The translations under genes were made by a program, and so were the position numbers. DNA of 64,000 bases, from NCBI GenBank assembly GCA_951213105.1, contig OX578137.1, positions 60,400,736 to 60,464,735 of the forward strand, written 5' to 3'. This document shows, in pieces, positions 45,240 through 57,720 of the stretch. The stretch comes from Amaurobius ferox. Taxonomy: Eukaryota; Arthropoda; Arachnida; Araneae; Amaurobiidae. How positions within the stretch are numbered: position 1 is the stretch's first letter; each line of letters starts with the position of its first letter. Below the pieces are notes generated by a model. It did no database searches and was not told the DNA's origin. It saw nothing but the letters and a program-made list of their open reading frames with translations.

Positions 45240-45954
45240 AGATGTGGATTAATTTTCAGAGATATTGAATTATTGGTAACTTAACGACATTCCCAAAAAG
45301 TCTCCAAAAATGCCAGATAGACTTCTCTTTAGTTTATACTCATGGAAATATTTAATGTACAACTAAGAACGGCCAATAAGCAGTCAGCATAATAGCAGAC
45401 AATTTCTACGATTGTGGATTACTCCAGTTTCTAATATTAGGGTGACATTATAACATTCCAATCTCACAAGAAACATTACTTCCTGGCAAAAGGAATAAAA
45501 AAGAAACTCCTTGTCTAGTACAAAAAATAAAAACATTTTCCCCCAAAAGTAATGAAATCTCAAAGCGTCAAGTCCCCGCAAGACCAAAGTTGTGCTTTCA
45601 GGTCAACAATACCCAGTTGTAGCTCTTTGTTTTGGACCAGTGCATAATATTTTAAAAAAATGGTATTGAATAACAAACATTGGATTGTATATCAATTTCT
45701 TTTTATTGCAATATAAAAATCGGAAGCGTTTTAAACGTACGAAAAGTCTATACTTTTTGAAAATCTCGAAAATTCGTCTATTAATAGCATAGATTCTGTT
45801 CAAAGTTTGTTTGAAAGAGAATTGTTTCGATATTTTCGAAGGAGTCGAGATAGAAACTCTATGAAAATATTTTCGATTACGAAGGAACCGATTTGTATGA
45901 ATATCTCTTAAAATTGTGCTAAAACATAAAATAATAGAAAACTAATTAGAAATT
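45240..45954. other. Non-coding sequence
   Basis: About 700 bp with only short unrecognised open frames on the minus strand (45384-45803) that look like chance. Confidence 0.35.
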
Positions 45955-46752
45955 AAAAAATCTGCTGTGAGCAGTAGATGACTTTTCCTACAGACTCAAA
46001 TTCATTTTCTCTTTATTTCTTTGATAATTCATTAAATTGAGTTTAATTGCACAAAATAACACTGAGTAAATTTTATTCAATTTTTGTTCTTATTTGGTAA
46101 CTGGAAATTTTTTCAAAGGCGGCGTAACAAAAATGCAAAATAACACAAATATCTCGAGAACGGTCAGTCCTAGAGTAATGGGGTTGGTCTTATTCTTTTC
46201 CTCGTCAAACATTTCATATAGAACATGCATTTAATTGATACATTTAAGTACACGTAGTCTTTTTAGATTTTGGTGATTTTTGAGGGCTATTTCGTAAAAA
46301 AAAAGTCAGGTTCTACTTTTCCGAATCATACCAAAAATTAATCAGCACCAGGGTATTTTACAAATGCTGCTTATCTACCAAATTTTATGCAATTTGGCCA
46401 ATTAGTCTTTTAGCTAGAGTGGATACATCGATTTTTGCGGGTCATTTCGCCAAAACGAAAGGCCGGGTTTTCATACCGAACCATACTAAAATCTAATCAG
46501 CACCAGGGTCACCCACAAGTGACTTACCTACCAAATTTTATGAAATTCGGAAATTCGGTAAATTAGTTTTCAGTTAGAGTGGATACAGAGACAGACAGAC
46601 AGACACACACACTCACACAGACGTCAGGTTAAATATGATTTTTTCGTATTCTAGAGGTGCCAAAACGTGTAGATTAATATAAAACTCGAGTTGCGATTTT
46701 CAACATGATTCTAATACTTTTCCTATATTTTACCATGTATTTCAAGGAAAGT
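45955..46752 (-). repeat. Repeat family R1, full copy
   Basis: Starts atctgctgtgagcagtagat, then cttttcctacaga. It holds the ctcgagaacggtcagtcct segment, two sub-repeats (accatactaaaatctaatc, gtgacttacctaccaaattt), a (GACA)/(CA) tract at 46589-46618, then aaaactcgagttgcgatttt and ends atttcaaggaaagtaaaa. CTTTtCCTaCA and TTcAaGGAAAG at the two ends are complementary. Confidence 0.7.
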
Positions 46753-47345
46753 AAAAATCTGATGTGGGCAGCATATGACTTTCCCTGCAGACCCATATTC
46801 ACGTTCACTTTATTTCTTAATTCATTATATTGAGTTTAATGGCACAAAATGACACCCATAATTATTTAAAATGACACTGAATGTGCGCTCTTAATTCAGT
46901 TTTCGTTCACATTTGGTAACTTGACTTTTTCCAAGGCGGCGTAGCAGAAATGCAAAATGTCTAAAATATCTCGAGAACGGCTAGTCCTAGTGCAATGGGG
47001 TTGGTCTTATTCTTTTCATCGTTAAACATTATATATAAAACAAGCATTTAATTGATATATTTGAGGATACGTATTTTTTTATTTTAAATTTTGAAGCTTT
47101 TTGAGGGTCATTTCGCAAAAAAAGGGCAGGTTATTTTTTTCCGAATCGTTCAAAAATTTACCGAGCACCAGGGTAATCCACAAGTGATTTATCTATCTAA
47201 TTTTGTAAAATTTGACATCTTAGTTTCTCAGTTAGAGTGGATACAGACTATTTTTGCTGGCCATTTCGCAAAAAAAGGCGGGTTAGTTTATTCCGAATCG
47301 TACCAAAAAATAATAAGCACCAGGGTCACACACAAGTGACTTGAA
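46753..47345 (-). repeat. Repeat family R1, second tandem copy (truncated)
   Basis: Follows the previous copy head to tail at aaaatctgatgtgggcagca. It breaks off inside the second sub-repeat at about 47345, where the 237-bp tandem duplication begins. Confidence 0.65.
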
Positions 47346-47348
47346 TTA

Positions 47349-47825
47349 AACTGAAGTGAAATTGGATTTTTGAATGAATTAACGTTTTTTGCTGAGTCAG
47401 TAGAGATGGCATAATTTTGGACGTATGGTGGGACATAGATGCATAGTAAAAATTATATCTATGTACCTGTATTTAATGAACACCAATATAATAAATATCA
47501 TTTTAAAGAATTTCATAATGTTATAGAATATCTGGAAGGTCGCGATCCCCATTAAATATTTTATCGCAGTTTAGTGATTTCTTGAATGAAGTGAAATTGG
47601 ATTTTTAAATGAATTAACGTCATCATTTTTTGCTTAGTATAGATGGCATAATTTTGGACGTATGGTGGGACATGCATGCATAGTATAAATTATATGTATG
47701 TACCTGTATTTAATGAATACCAATATAATAAATATCATTTTAATGAACTTCATAATGTTATAGAATATCTGGAAGTTGCGATCAACAAACATTAAATGTT
47801 TTGTATCAGTCTAATGATTTCTTTC
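47349..47825. repeat. Tandem duplication, 2 x about 237 bp
   Basis: Units 47349-47588 and 47589-47825 share aagtgaaattggattttt, gatggcataattttggacgt, atggtgggacat and tatgtacctgtatttaatga, with few differences. Non-coding. Confidence 0.85.
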
Positions 47826-47989
47826 GAATTCTTTGAGGGGTACTATATTAAGTAATTGAAAATTATTAAAAATAAAAAAAGTGGTGGCTCTTGTCCGATG
47901 GAGCCGAAATGTTTTTGCTTGAATAGCATTTTGTGAAATAAGAACTCTAGCAAAGTTTTATAAGTTTATTCGATTTTTACTTTCGCTAT

Positions 47990-48745
47990 ATATAAATGTA
48001 ATGGAATGTATATTCATCGAAAATTCGAATTCGAGTTTTCGATGGAAAAGCACGTTTCAAACATCCCTAAACTTCAATTGAATGTTTTTGAGGTGAGGTC
48101 AGCGGATCTGTATATATATATATATGTGTGTGTGTGTGAAATTGTATCTCACGAACGAATGCTCGTTTCCAGTGAAATTTGGTATAAAAATTACGACCAG
48201 TAAATACTGGAAGTTTATTGATTTTAAACGCAATCGAATGTCTGGTAGACCCAACACCTTAGAATGAAAATTTGAAAAAAGTCATCAAGACATCAGATCT
48301 TCAATAATATTACGTAAATAATAATTTTTCATATGTAACTTTTCCTTAAAAAACAAATGACACAAACTTCAAGATGTCAGTATGAACTATTCTCGAGATA
48401 TTGTACTTTTTCAACTAAATTTAACAATAAAATGACATAAAATAAAATAAAATAATTATTGTGAAATGTGTTATTGCTTATTACGGATTCTATCAATATT
48501 GTTAATTGCTAATTTAGAGTTGCGCGAAATATAAGTTAATGGGATACTTCGAAATAGTTTTACATGTTGTCATCTGGAAAAGCGTCAAATGTACATAATT
48601 TGCAAAATGTACATTGAATTGCAATTCAACATTAAAAACATTGTACCGTAGATAGTATACTACATCATTTTTTCACCGTGAAAGAAGTAAATTATAGATT
48701 ATTAGTGCTGTCCACATCAGATATTTTCAGAGTCATTTATTTCAT
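47990..48745 (+). repeat. Repeat family R3 copy
   Basis: Carries aattcgaattcgagttttcg, cacgtttcaaacatccctaa, a (TG)n run (48124-48138) and an AT-rich body, ending near gtgctgtccacatcagat. 47826-47989 is unassigned. Confidence 0.55.
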
Positions 48746-48845
48746 TTACAGGCTTTCAAAAGCTCCGATTTCAGCAACAGAAGGCCCAAGTGTAGATGTT
48801 ATTCACACACACACATACACACACACACACAAACAAAAAACAAAA

Positions 48846-49622
48846 ACAAAAAACCTGATGTGAGCAGCACATGACTTTCCCTGTAGATTTATATCCATGT
48901 TCTGTTTATTTTAATTAAATTTAATTCAATTTTAATTCAATTTTCATTCTCATTTGGTAACTGGACTTATTTTCAAAGGTGGCGTAAAGAAAATACGAAA
49001 AAACTAAAATATCTCGAGAACGGCTAATCCTAGTGTAATAGAGCTGGTCTTATTCTTTTCATCGTTAACAATTACGTATATAACAAGCACTTAATGGATA
49101 TATTTGAGCATACGTAGTTTTTTATTTTGGATTTTGACGATTTTTGCGGGCCATTTTGCGAAAAAAGGCAAGTTATTGTTTTATTCCGAATCGTACCAAA
49201 CTCTAATCAGCACCAAGGGGACCCACAAGCGACTTATCTACCGAATTTTGTGAAATTCGGTATATTAGTTTTCAGATAGAGTGAATACTGGCTTTTGCGG
49301 GTCATATCGCAAAAAAAAAAAAAAAAAAAATGCGGGTTCTTTTATCCCGAGTCGTACCCAAAACTAATCAGCACCAGATACTCCCACAAGTGACTTACCT
49401 ACCAAATTTTATGAAATTCAGTCAATTAGTTTTTCAGTTAGAATGGATACAAAATCTGCACAGACACACAGACAGACATACACACAGGCGTCATGTTAAA
49501 AATAGTTTTTTCGTATTCTAGAGGTCTCGAAAAGCGTAGATCCGTCGAAAACTTGAGTTGCGATTTTCGGCATGTTTCCTATACTTTCCCTATACATTTC
49601 CATGTATTGCAGGGAAAGTAAA
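48846..49622 (-). repeat. Repeat family R1 copy with poly-A tract
   Basis: From aacctgatgtgagcagcaca (48850) to gtattgcagggaaagtaaaa. It has two sub-repeats and an A run of about 24 (49308-49330) where the family normally has gcaaaaaaagg. The 48786-48845 flank is (CA)n / (CAAAAA)n. Confidence 0.65.
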
Positions 49623-50329
49623 AAAGAACAAACACTGTATGGGCCATATAAACATATATTTTGAGTTTAAATATTTTATGACCATTTACTTCCTTTGGCG
49701 GTCAGGAATTTTCAAGCACCACAAGTTTACAATTAATATTAAGAAAATAAAAACTAAATATCCCATAAATGTGTCTGATGCAGGATATTTTTTAAATATA
49801 CGTTTTCAATTAAAATATAGTGCTGAAACTGGATATTTTATAATTGGGGCACTGAGCACTTTATATTTTATAAAGGCTTCTTAAACTAAAATAAGAAATT
49901 TATGACAGAGCTTTTACAGGGCGGTAAGTTGTGTTTATACCGTATTCTCTACGAAACTATTAAGCATCTTTATTTTTTTCGTACAATCATACGAATTTTT
50001 CGGTAAAACTGATAGTGGAAATTCTTAGTGAATCCATATCGATCATAATTTAAGCTCTATCTATAGCCAATTCTTATTAATAGATGTTTCAAGGAAAATT
50101 TAGGAAACAGAAATGAAAAAACAGAAGAAATCCTTAGAGAACTCTACCACCTCCTCCAAAATTAGAGACTGAATCTATACCAACCATCATCTAAGATCTA
50201 TCTATAGCCGATTTTGATAAATAGATCTTTCAAGAAAATTTTTGAACCGGAATTAGGAAAAAATTGGAAGTGGAAATCTTTAGTAAATCCCCCAATCCTC
50301 TCTGAAATGTAATAATGAAATTGAATGTA
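49623..50329. other. Non-coding, with one short duplication
   Basis: Two diverged copies of a word of about 110 bp (ctctatctatagcc.attctt / agatctatctatagccgatt) at about 50030-50120 and 50175-50270. No gene. Confidence 0.4.
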
Positions 50330-50785
50330 TCTTGATGTACATTTTTATGCAACATAAATTGCAATGCAAGTCACCAAACATGTTAGTTATAGATTTGCAT
50401 TATCACAAAATCTTAAATATTCGTTAAACAGTCACTAAACATGTTAGTATTATTTATTCCACAATCTTGAATATTTTATTCGTCATTTTATGTACATTCA
50501 CTAAAATCCTTAAAACTGTCACTAAATATGCCACTAAATACTCCTAGATTTACATTATCACAAAATATTAAATTTTTATTCGTTATTTTACGCATCATTA
50601 AAAGTATTAGAAGAGTCATTAAACATGTTGGGCTTAGATTTACATTGTCAAAATATATTATATTCTTTATTCGTCATTTTATGTAAGTTTATTGAAATTA
50701 CAGTCACTAAACATATTAATCTTATATTTACATTAATATAAAATCTTGAACTTTTTTTTGTCATTTTATATACGTTTGTTAAATT
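50330..50785. repeat. Minisatellite, about 110-bp degenerate units
   Basis: Four to five units share cactaaacatgttag, agatttacattatcacaaaa and tattcgtcattttatgta. AT-rich, non-coding. Confidence 0.7.
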
Positions 50786-51473
50786 TCTTAAAACAATCTG
50801 TTTATTATATTATTTTATATAAGTAAAATAATTTAACAGATGTAGTGATCTCCTGCATATAGCCTTTTACATGCTGCCTTTCTTCGGTTCCATATGTGAT
50901 CACTTTACCTGGTTTCACTGTGCTAGGAAATATTATTTATATTTTTCACACATTTTAACTGAAGCCACTCATGCTCAATTGATGACTGTTGCATGAGTGA
51001 TGCAGTATTAAAAAGGAAATCAAACACCAATCAAACGTCAAACATCAGCGATGTAGTTTTAACAAGAAATCAAACATCAATACTTTTCAGATTTTGCGAC
51101 ATCACAATTTCATTTTTTTCTTTTCTTCAGAAAGTAATAATAGCATAAAAGTAAAATAATTCATAAAAGAAAATGTTAAAACTTAATGTTAATAATTTTT
51201 GGAATGTTTTAAGATTGAAATTAAATCTGTTTTCAGTGAGTTAAAATATTGGCTTCAATAACTTCACTCTAAATCGTTAACTTATATATTTATCGTTAAT
51301 TTATATATTTAATTAAGACTCATGCTACACTACTTATCCTTATTTAATTGAACATGGAACATGCTTAAGTATTGGTTTATGATGTTCTGAATCCTGAATT
51401 AAGTAGGCGTATTAAGAATTAAGTAGTCAACGTCATTTTAAACTTGCAGCTTTTAAGTACCTCTTTATATTAT
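50786..51473. other. Non-coding sequence
   Basis: AT-rich; a small repeat of atcaaacatcaa near 51020-51080 is the only pattern seen. Confidence 0.35.
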
Positions 51474-52700
51474 TCGCCTTTAGAGAACTATCTTAATTTT
51501 AAAATTAATTATCTTGTTTTCTTTTTGAGATGCTATGTTCCACTAATCAAATACTGTTTCTAATGAAGTACAGAGACACGAAATTTCAAAGCTGATAATA
51601 TATAATTCATATTTATATGAAATTTCAAATTTAACAGAAACATTGTATTCCAGGTATATAGATTTCCTAAGAAAGTCCTTAAACACTAATAACTTCGTAA
51701 GGAAAGGTCTTTAAACACGTTATGCTTGTTTATAGTAAAGTGAATAAAAGTAATTGCATATAAGCTCCATTAAGTAAAAGTGTCTACAGTGCACCCTAGC
51801 GGAGAATTTAAAAAGTTAGAATAACGGACTCGGCAACAGAGTAAGATAGAAGAAAAATGTCTATTACAAAACTGTAGAAGATTTTCTAATAAATAGGAAT
51901 CGGCATCAGGGCAGCATGAAAAACATATGTGAAAGGCAATAAATTCTTGTTAAAATGTCGCATCATCAGGACCTGTAACAGGGTGATACTTGAAAAGCTT
52001 GCTAAAGTATGTGGTCAAATTCTTTTTCGAATTTAGAAAAGGCCTTACATTAGATTTCTGTGCATGCAAATGTTGTTTATTTCAACATTTCAGAATAGGA
52101 CAGACAATGTGTCAAATAAATGCCAATTCTATTGTGTTAAATAAATGCCAACTCTGTTGTGTCAAAAAATTGTCAACTCTTTTGTGTCAAATAAGTGCCA
52201 ACTTTATTGTGTCATATAAATGTCAACTCTATTGTGTCAAATAGAGGCCTTCTGCAACAGTTTCATTGCCTATTCCCCCTTACTAAACAATGCTCTATAA
52301 CTTTGCAATAGATATTTTTGATCTATCTCGCTTTGCCGTCGAGTTAGTTACTCTAACATATAAAATTATCCACTAGAGGCGCTGTAATTACTTTTATCTG
52401 ATGGTGCATGATCACTTTACTACAGCTAGACTTAACACATAAACTCGTGGATATTTTTTTACAAAGTTATTGGGGTGCTTAACGAACTTTCTATGCACCC
52501 CGTATAATTCGCCTTTAGAAAACTATCTTAATTTTAAAATTAATAATTGTGCTTTTCTTTTCTTTTTCATTTGTTATGTTTTCCAAATCAAACACTACTT
52601 AAAACATTTAATTAAATATAGAGATACAAAGTTGCAAAATCAATAATAATTTATTCATATTCATATGAGATTCAAAATATATCAGCATCGTTGTATTCAA
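51474..52700. mobile_element. Inverted-repeat element flanked by about 190-bp direct repeats
   Basis: Direct repeats at 51474-51655 and 52508-52700 share ttcgcctttaga.aactat and cttaattttaaaattaat. Between them lies an imperfect inverted repeat: the left (aagaaagtccttaaacacta, gaataaaagtaattgca, ccctagcgga, about 51653-51900) mirrors the right (about 52260-52505, with ctagaggcgctgtaattact and tacaaagttatt). The 27-bp minisatellite forms part of the centre. No coding sequence. It could be a MITE whose flanks were duplicated. Confidence 0.6.
52108..52244. repeat. 27-bp minisatellite, five copies
   Basis: Unit tgtgtcaaataaatgccaac followed by tctattg, with one to four differences per copy. An 84-residue open frame through it is a by-product of the 27-bp period. 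Confidence 0.9.
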
Positions 52701-53036
52701 TGTAGATTTATTTAATAGAAGCTCCTCTTGAGATGACATTTATTTCTTTGAATTCTCTTCATAATAACTAAGGAAAATCAAGATATAATTATTTCCTCCA
52801 CATAAACGCCTACATGAAAATTCAGATTATGCGTGGTCGGGCAGACGTAAACATTTTTAGCACATTATCGAATACTTGCTAATTGCATCTATCTAGAGTC
52901 TATCCAGTCCCGTGTCTAGTCAATAGTAAATATAAAATCTGGTGTGAGCAGTACATGACTTTCCCTACAAACTCAAATTCATTTTCTTTTTATTTCACTA
53001 CTAATTCATTATATGGAGTTTAATTGCATTAAATAA

Positions 53037-53780
53037 CATTTTTTCGATTTGAATAATAAATAAATGGATATAATAAAATTTATTTTAGAAAAAAACGATT
53101 TGATTTTTCTTATAGCATTTTTGACTGGATAATATCAATTACGGTCTTCAGGTTTAAACGTTATTATTATTGATATTTTCGGGGATTATTGATTCAGGGA
53201 TTATTGATATTTTCAAGTTATTATGCAATTGTTTTATTACGACAAAAATTGTTTAAACTCATATATTGTACGCTGTACGAGTTATCTTCTACAAATACAT
53301 GGGCATATCTTCTAATCTACGAGAATATAAGTAGTACAGGTATATTGTAATATGTTTTGATATATATTGGCATATATTGGAATCAATTACGACCTTCTGG
53401 TATAAAGAGTACGGAGATTATTGATATTTTCACTTTATTACGTCATCTCTTTTATTTTGGCAAATATTTTTGAGACTCATATTGTAATACGGGTAATCTT
53501 CTACTAACACACTGGCATATTTTCTAATCTGCAGCAATATAAGTAGTACGGGGTTGCATATATTGATTCAATTTTTTTTTGTAAATTTGCTTACAAAAGG
53601 GGCCAGGATGTTTTATTCTTCAGATCTGCCCTTGAAGATAATTTTTCATGGTGAGAACAGATAATCTTAAACTTCTCTTTAGGAGCAAAACTTTAATATT
53701 TTAACAGAATTTGCACATGATTGCGAATTATAAGTTTCTTTATCTTATATATTCTGTACGAAGAACGGGTATGCTGCTAG
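53037..53780 (+). mobile_element. 5'-truncated Helitron unit
   Basis: Matches 3412-4157 of copy 1 (cgatttgaataataaataaa, ggataatatcaattacggtc) and ends with the hairpin and gggtatgctgCTAG at 53777-53780 followed by T. It lacks the TC 5' end. Confidence 0.8.
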
Positions 53781-54165
53781 TTATTCATAAAACAAGCACT
53801 TAATTGATGTATTTGAGCATATGTAGTTTTTTATTTTATATTTTGACGATTTTTACTGGTCATTTTGCAAATAAATGCAGATTCTTTTCTTTTTTTGAAT
53901 CGTACCAAAATCTTATCAACACCAGGGTTACCAACAAGTGACTTATCTGCCAAATTTTGTGAAATTTGGTCAGTTACTATTTCAGATAGAGTGGATACAT
54001 ATGATTTTTGCGGGCTATTAAAAAAAACAGGTTTCTTTATTTCGAATCATACCAAAATCTAATCAGCACCAGAGTAACTCATAAGTGACTTACATAGAAA
54101 ATTCTATGAAATTTGGTTCATTAGTTTTTGAGGTAGAGTGAATACATACATTGTACACATGCACG

Positions 54166-54234
54166 TACACACACACACACACACACACACATTGTACACA
54201 TGCACGTGCACACACATACACACAAACACACACA

Positions 54235-54274
<40 letters not shown>
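54166..54274. repeat. (CA)n and (GA)n microsatellites in R1
   Basis: Two (CA)n runs separated by a duplicated tgtacacatgcacgt word, then (GA)n at 54252-54274. Confidence 0.9.
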
Positions 54275-54406
54275 TGTTACGATAAAAATAGTTTTTTCGT
54301 GTTCTAGAAGTCCCTAAACATGTAAATCCGTCGAAAACTCGAGTTGCGATTTTCGACATGATACCAATACTTTTCCTATACATTACCATGTATTGCAGGG
54401 AAAGTA

Positions 54407-55283
54407 AAAATCTGATGTGGGCAACACATGATTTCTCCTACATAATGCATCGAGTTCACTTCTTTTACAGGGAAAGCATGATGTTACAAAGTCCATGGCG
54501 CAATATTTTCGGCAATAAATTGACATTTCGTAAATTGAAATTGAGCGCTTTTGGTCACTTATGAGTCTAAACAGAATGATTTATTAATAATACTCATGTG
54601 CAAAAGCCTCATCAAAATGCAATTGACATTTAATTAATATCGCGTGAAATAAATGACTATTATTTGATGTGAAAATATAAAACTAGTACGAAAAGTATCT
54701 TCTTTCGTGAATAGAACGAGCTGTATGAAATAGAATAATGTTAAAAGGTTTGTCTCATAATATTGCATATGAAATGGCCAGATTTAATGGCCAGGTTTAA
54801 TAATACTTACTACTTTTTCATTTTATGTAATTTTTCAATAAATTTATTTTATAAACATGCAATATATCGAGAACGGTTTATGCTAGAGTTCTTAAGCTTG
54901 TGTCATTCGTTTAATAATGAAAAATTACGTATAAAATAATTATTTTTTAGCAGTTTTGAAAGTTCTCTTTCTTAATGGTTTTTTCAAAAATTAATTAAAA
55001 AATTAGGGTTTGGGGTTACAAACATTCTACTGCATGTAAAGTCAATAGGGTTGCAGTATTCAGTGATTGTAATAATTGTACTAAATTATTTTCAAAAATC
55101 TTAATTTGTTCGTGAGATATCGCGCCGACACACCCACACGCACCCACACACACATCAACTCAAATTGTTGAATTCGAGTTCAGGGATGCTTGAAACGTGT
55201 TCTTTTTCTGAAAACTCGCATTGGAATTTTCGACCCTGTCACTTTCTTTATATATTATACTATGTATGTAGGGGAAATCAAAA
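54407..55283 (-). repeat. Repeat family R3 copy (minus)
   Basis: Starts aatctgatgtgggcaacaca directly after the R1 copy and ends with gaattcgagttcagggatgc, gcattggaattttcgaccct and atgtatgtaggggaaatcaa. The mixture of R1-like ends and an R3 body shows the two families are related. Confidence 0.55.
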
Positions 55284-57224
55284 TTAGAAGTGGGCAGTAC
55301 CTGGCTTCCCCTATACACCGTAACAAGGTTCGTAATCTGAGTCTTACGTTTACTTCTCAAATAGCTCATAACACGTTTGCACATTCTGGAGAGAAGCGTA
55401 ATGTGCGATAGTGTTAGAAATTGGACTTGGAGGCGGCAATGTAATGTATGACGTGAATGTAGGCAAATACGTTGCTTTCTATTGGTTGTTCGTGAATTAT
55501 ATGCAAATGAAAATTTCTCATAGGGTTAACATTGAACTATTTTTTATCAATTACAATTTGCTTTGGTCTCGAAATTCAAAATTCAGGCTACGTCACAATC
55601 TTGGTTTTTATAAGATATAATTACGTGCAAAACAGCATTGAAATCAATTGAAACGTTTTGCAGTAACGAGTACGCGGACATTTCACAATTTGAGTCGCTG
55701 CCATGGAAGCTCAATTGCTGCTCAGTCTTCAGTTGCTGAACTCTCTTAGGACTCTAATCATGATTTTACTTTTTTAGAAGCCAAGATCATATTTACTCTT
55801 AATTCAAAATTTTCAGATTTACTTGAAAGTTTCTCAGTTAAACTTGCATCGCTTTTATTGACTAACAATCCTTGTCACTTTTTCCTTTCCGCTTGGAAAT
55901 CTCTGTATAATTACTTATTTCGATTTGCGCTCTTCATTTTTTCCCGTCATTTGTCATCCTATTTCTATGGTTTTATTTCGTGAACTTAGCTTATATAGCC
56001 TCCGAAACAAGTTTCTTCTTTTATACTGCTTTTCACTTATATTCGGGTTTAGTTCAATTATTTTCCCGTCTTTTACTATTATTTAGAACTTATCTTCTTG
56101 TTTGTGTTTTTTGCAGCTGATTTAAACGTCTCACGTTCTTCCGTTAACGTTTTAGCTGGTTTATAAACTCACCAGTTGTTTCTAATCGTTCAGCTATCCC
56201 TTCAATTTCCGCTCATATTTCACTCGGTTAATTTTTAATATAGTTACTTTTTTGCTCCTCCGTGGTTCTACCGTTTATTCGTAACAGCATACTCATGGAG
56301 GTAAAAGTAAGACGTAAGAACTTCATATCAAGGAAACGCTAATATCGTTTGAGACAATAATTCTGGTGGCGCTGGAATAAGATAAGTAGTCCTGCATTGT
56401 ATGCATTTCTATGGCGAAAGGCCTAAAATATTTATTTAAATTATCAATTTTGTAAAAATAAATTATTAGCGTAATGCAAAGTAGAACTGAAATAATGAAG
56501 AATATTCCTACGTATTCAAAATTATTTTACCTTTCAATTTATTTTTATCTCTATATATTCTATACTCAATTGTACTACTATCAAAAATACTGTTTAATTA
56601 TATTCATAATTAGGGAAACCTTAATTTTAATATAATAAAAAATACATGTACTAAATAATGCGCCTTTCTATATAGTGTCAACTAACAATAGCAGCTACTT
56701 TACTAACACTAGCGACATCTAGATATAATTCTCAAAGCATAATGGTATTTTCAAGCGTTTCATCCATAGGAGTTTTATCTCTTTCTTTCTAACTCCATAA
56801 GCCGGCCGCTCGCTTTCCTTAGTCTAACCTCTTTACATTTCTCACTGCGACGATGGCAACATTTTCGCTATCTTCAGCTACGTGTGCTATTCTACCGCAG
56901 ACTCCGAACTTGCTTAAATAAATGAGGCTGCGCTTCTTGCTTCTCCTGAAGAAGAAGGCTGTTTCTGCCATCGAAATCAGTTGATAATCGAATTTTTTAC
57001 TATATGCTGCAGTTATACGAAGCGTTTCCCATAAAATGAATTTTTTTTTGCAGCAGTTTTTGAATGCATTTTGTTTTGAGCGTATCATTGTTTATAAAAT
57101 TAAGAATGTGAGCATTTGAAATTCTAGAAAATATCATATTAAGACGTTTCTTGGTTCGGAAAACGTTGTGTTTTCTACAAAAATTCAGCCTTTTACTTTC
57201 TAGCAAAAATAGCCCAAGGAATTT
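55284..57224. other. Non-coding, no recognised element
   Basis: About 1.9 kb. The first about 130 bp again begins like an R-family start (agaagtgggcagtacctggc). Short open frames (55411-55620, 56819-57088) show no motif. Confidence 0.35.
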
Positions 57225-57720
57225 TTTAACTTCCCTACATACATAAGTATAATGTATGAGGAAAGTATTGCGACGAGTCGAAAATCTGCACTCGAGTTTT
57301 CTAAGGAAGAGCCCGTTTCAAGCATCTCTGAACTCGAATAGAATGTTTTGAGGAAATATCTCTATGTGTATGTGTGTTAGAATGTATGTGTGTATGTTAG
57401 TGTGCGCGCCAGTGAGTCTGTGGAAGCGATTTTTCAAGAACGAATGGAGCGATTAAAAAAAAGTTGGTATGATTATTACAATCAATGAACACTTGAACTC
57501 TATTGAATTTAAAGGTGGTCAAAAGTTTGGAAGCCTCACAAATGAATGATATATTTTGAAAGAAAAATGCATTAAAAAATCAAGGCTTTTAATGTTAAGC
57601 AAATAATCACTTTTTATACAATTTATCATTAGAAAATGAATGGCAACAACTTTGGAATGCTAGCATTAACCGTTCTCGGGATATAGCACGTTTTCGGATA
57701 AATTTTTCAAAAGAGTTACA
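57225..57720 (+). repeat. Repeat family R3 copy
   Basis: Carries ctgcactcgagttttctaag, tttcaagcatctctgaactc, a TG-rich stretch at 57363-57400, and an AT-rich body. Confidence 0.55.

Larger units (their letters stand above)
52935..54406 (-). repeat. Repeat family R1 copy split by a Helitron unit
   Basis: The left piece 52935-53036 (tctggtgtgagcagtacatg ... gagtttaattgcattaaa) and the right piece 53781-54406 (aacaagcacttaattgatgt ... gtattgcagggaaagtaaaa) are parts of one R1 copy, interrupted by Helitron sequence. 52701-52934 to its left is unassigned. Confidence 0.65.

Noticed and set aside
51990..52244. 84-residue Cys-rich protein
   Set aside because: Arises from the 27-bp period of a minisatellite; no start context or homologue recognised.
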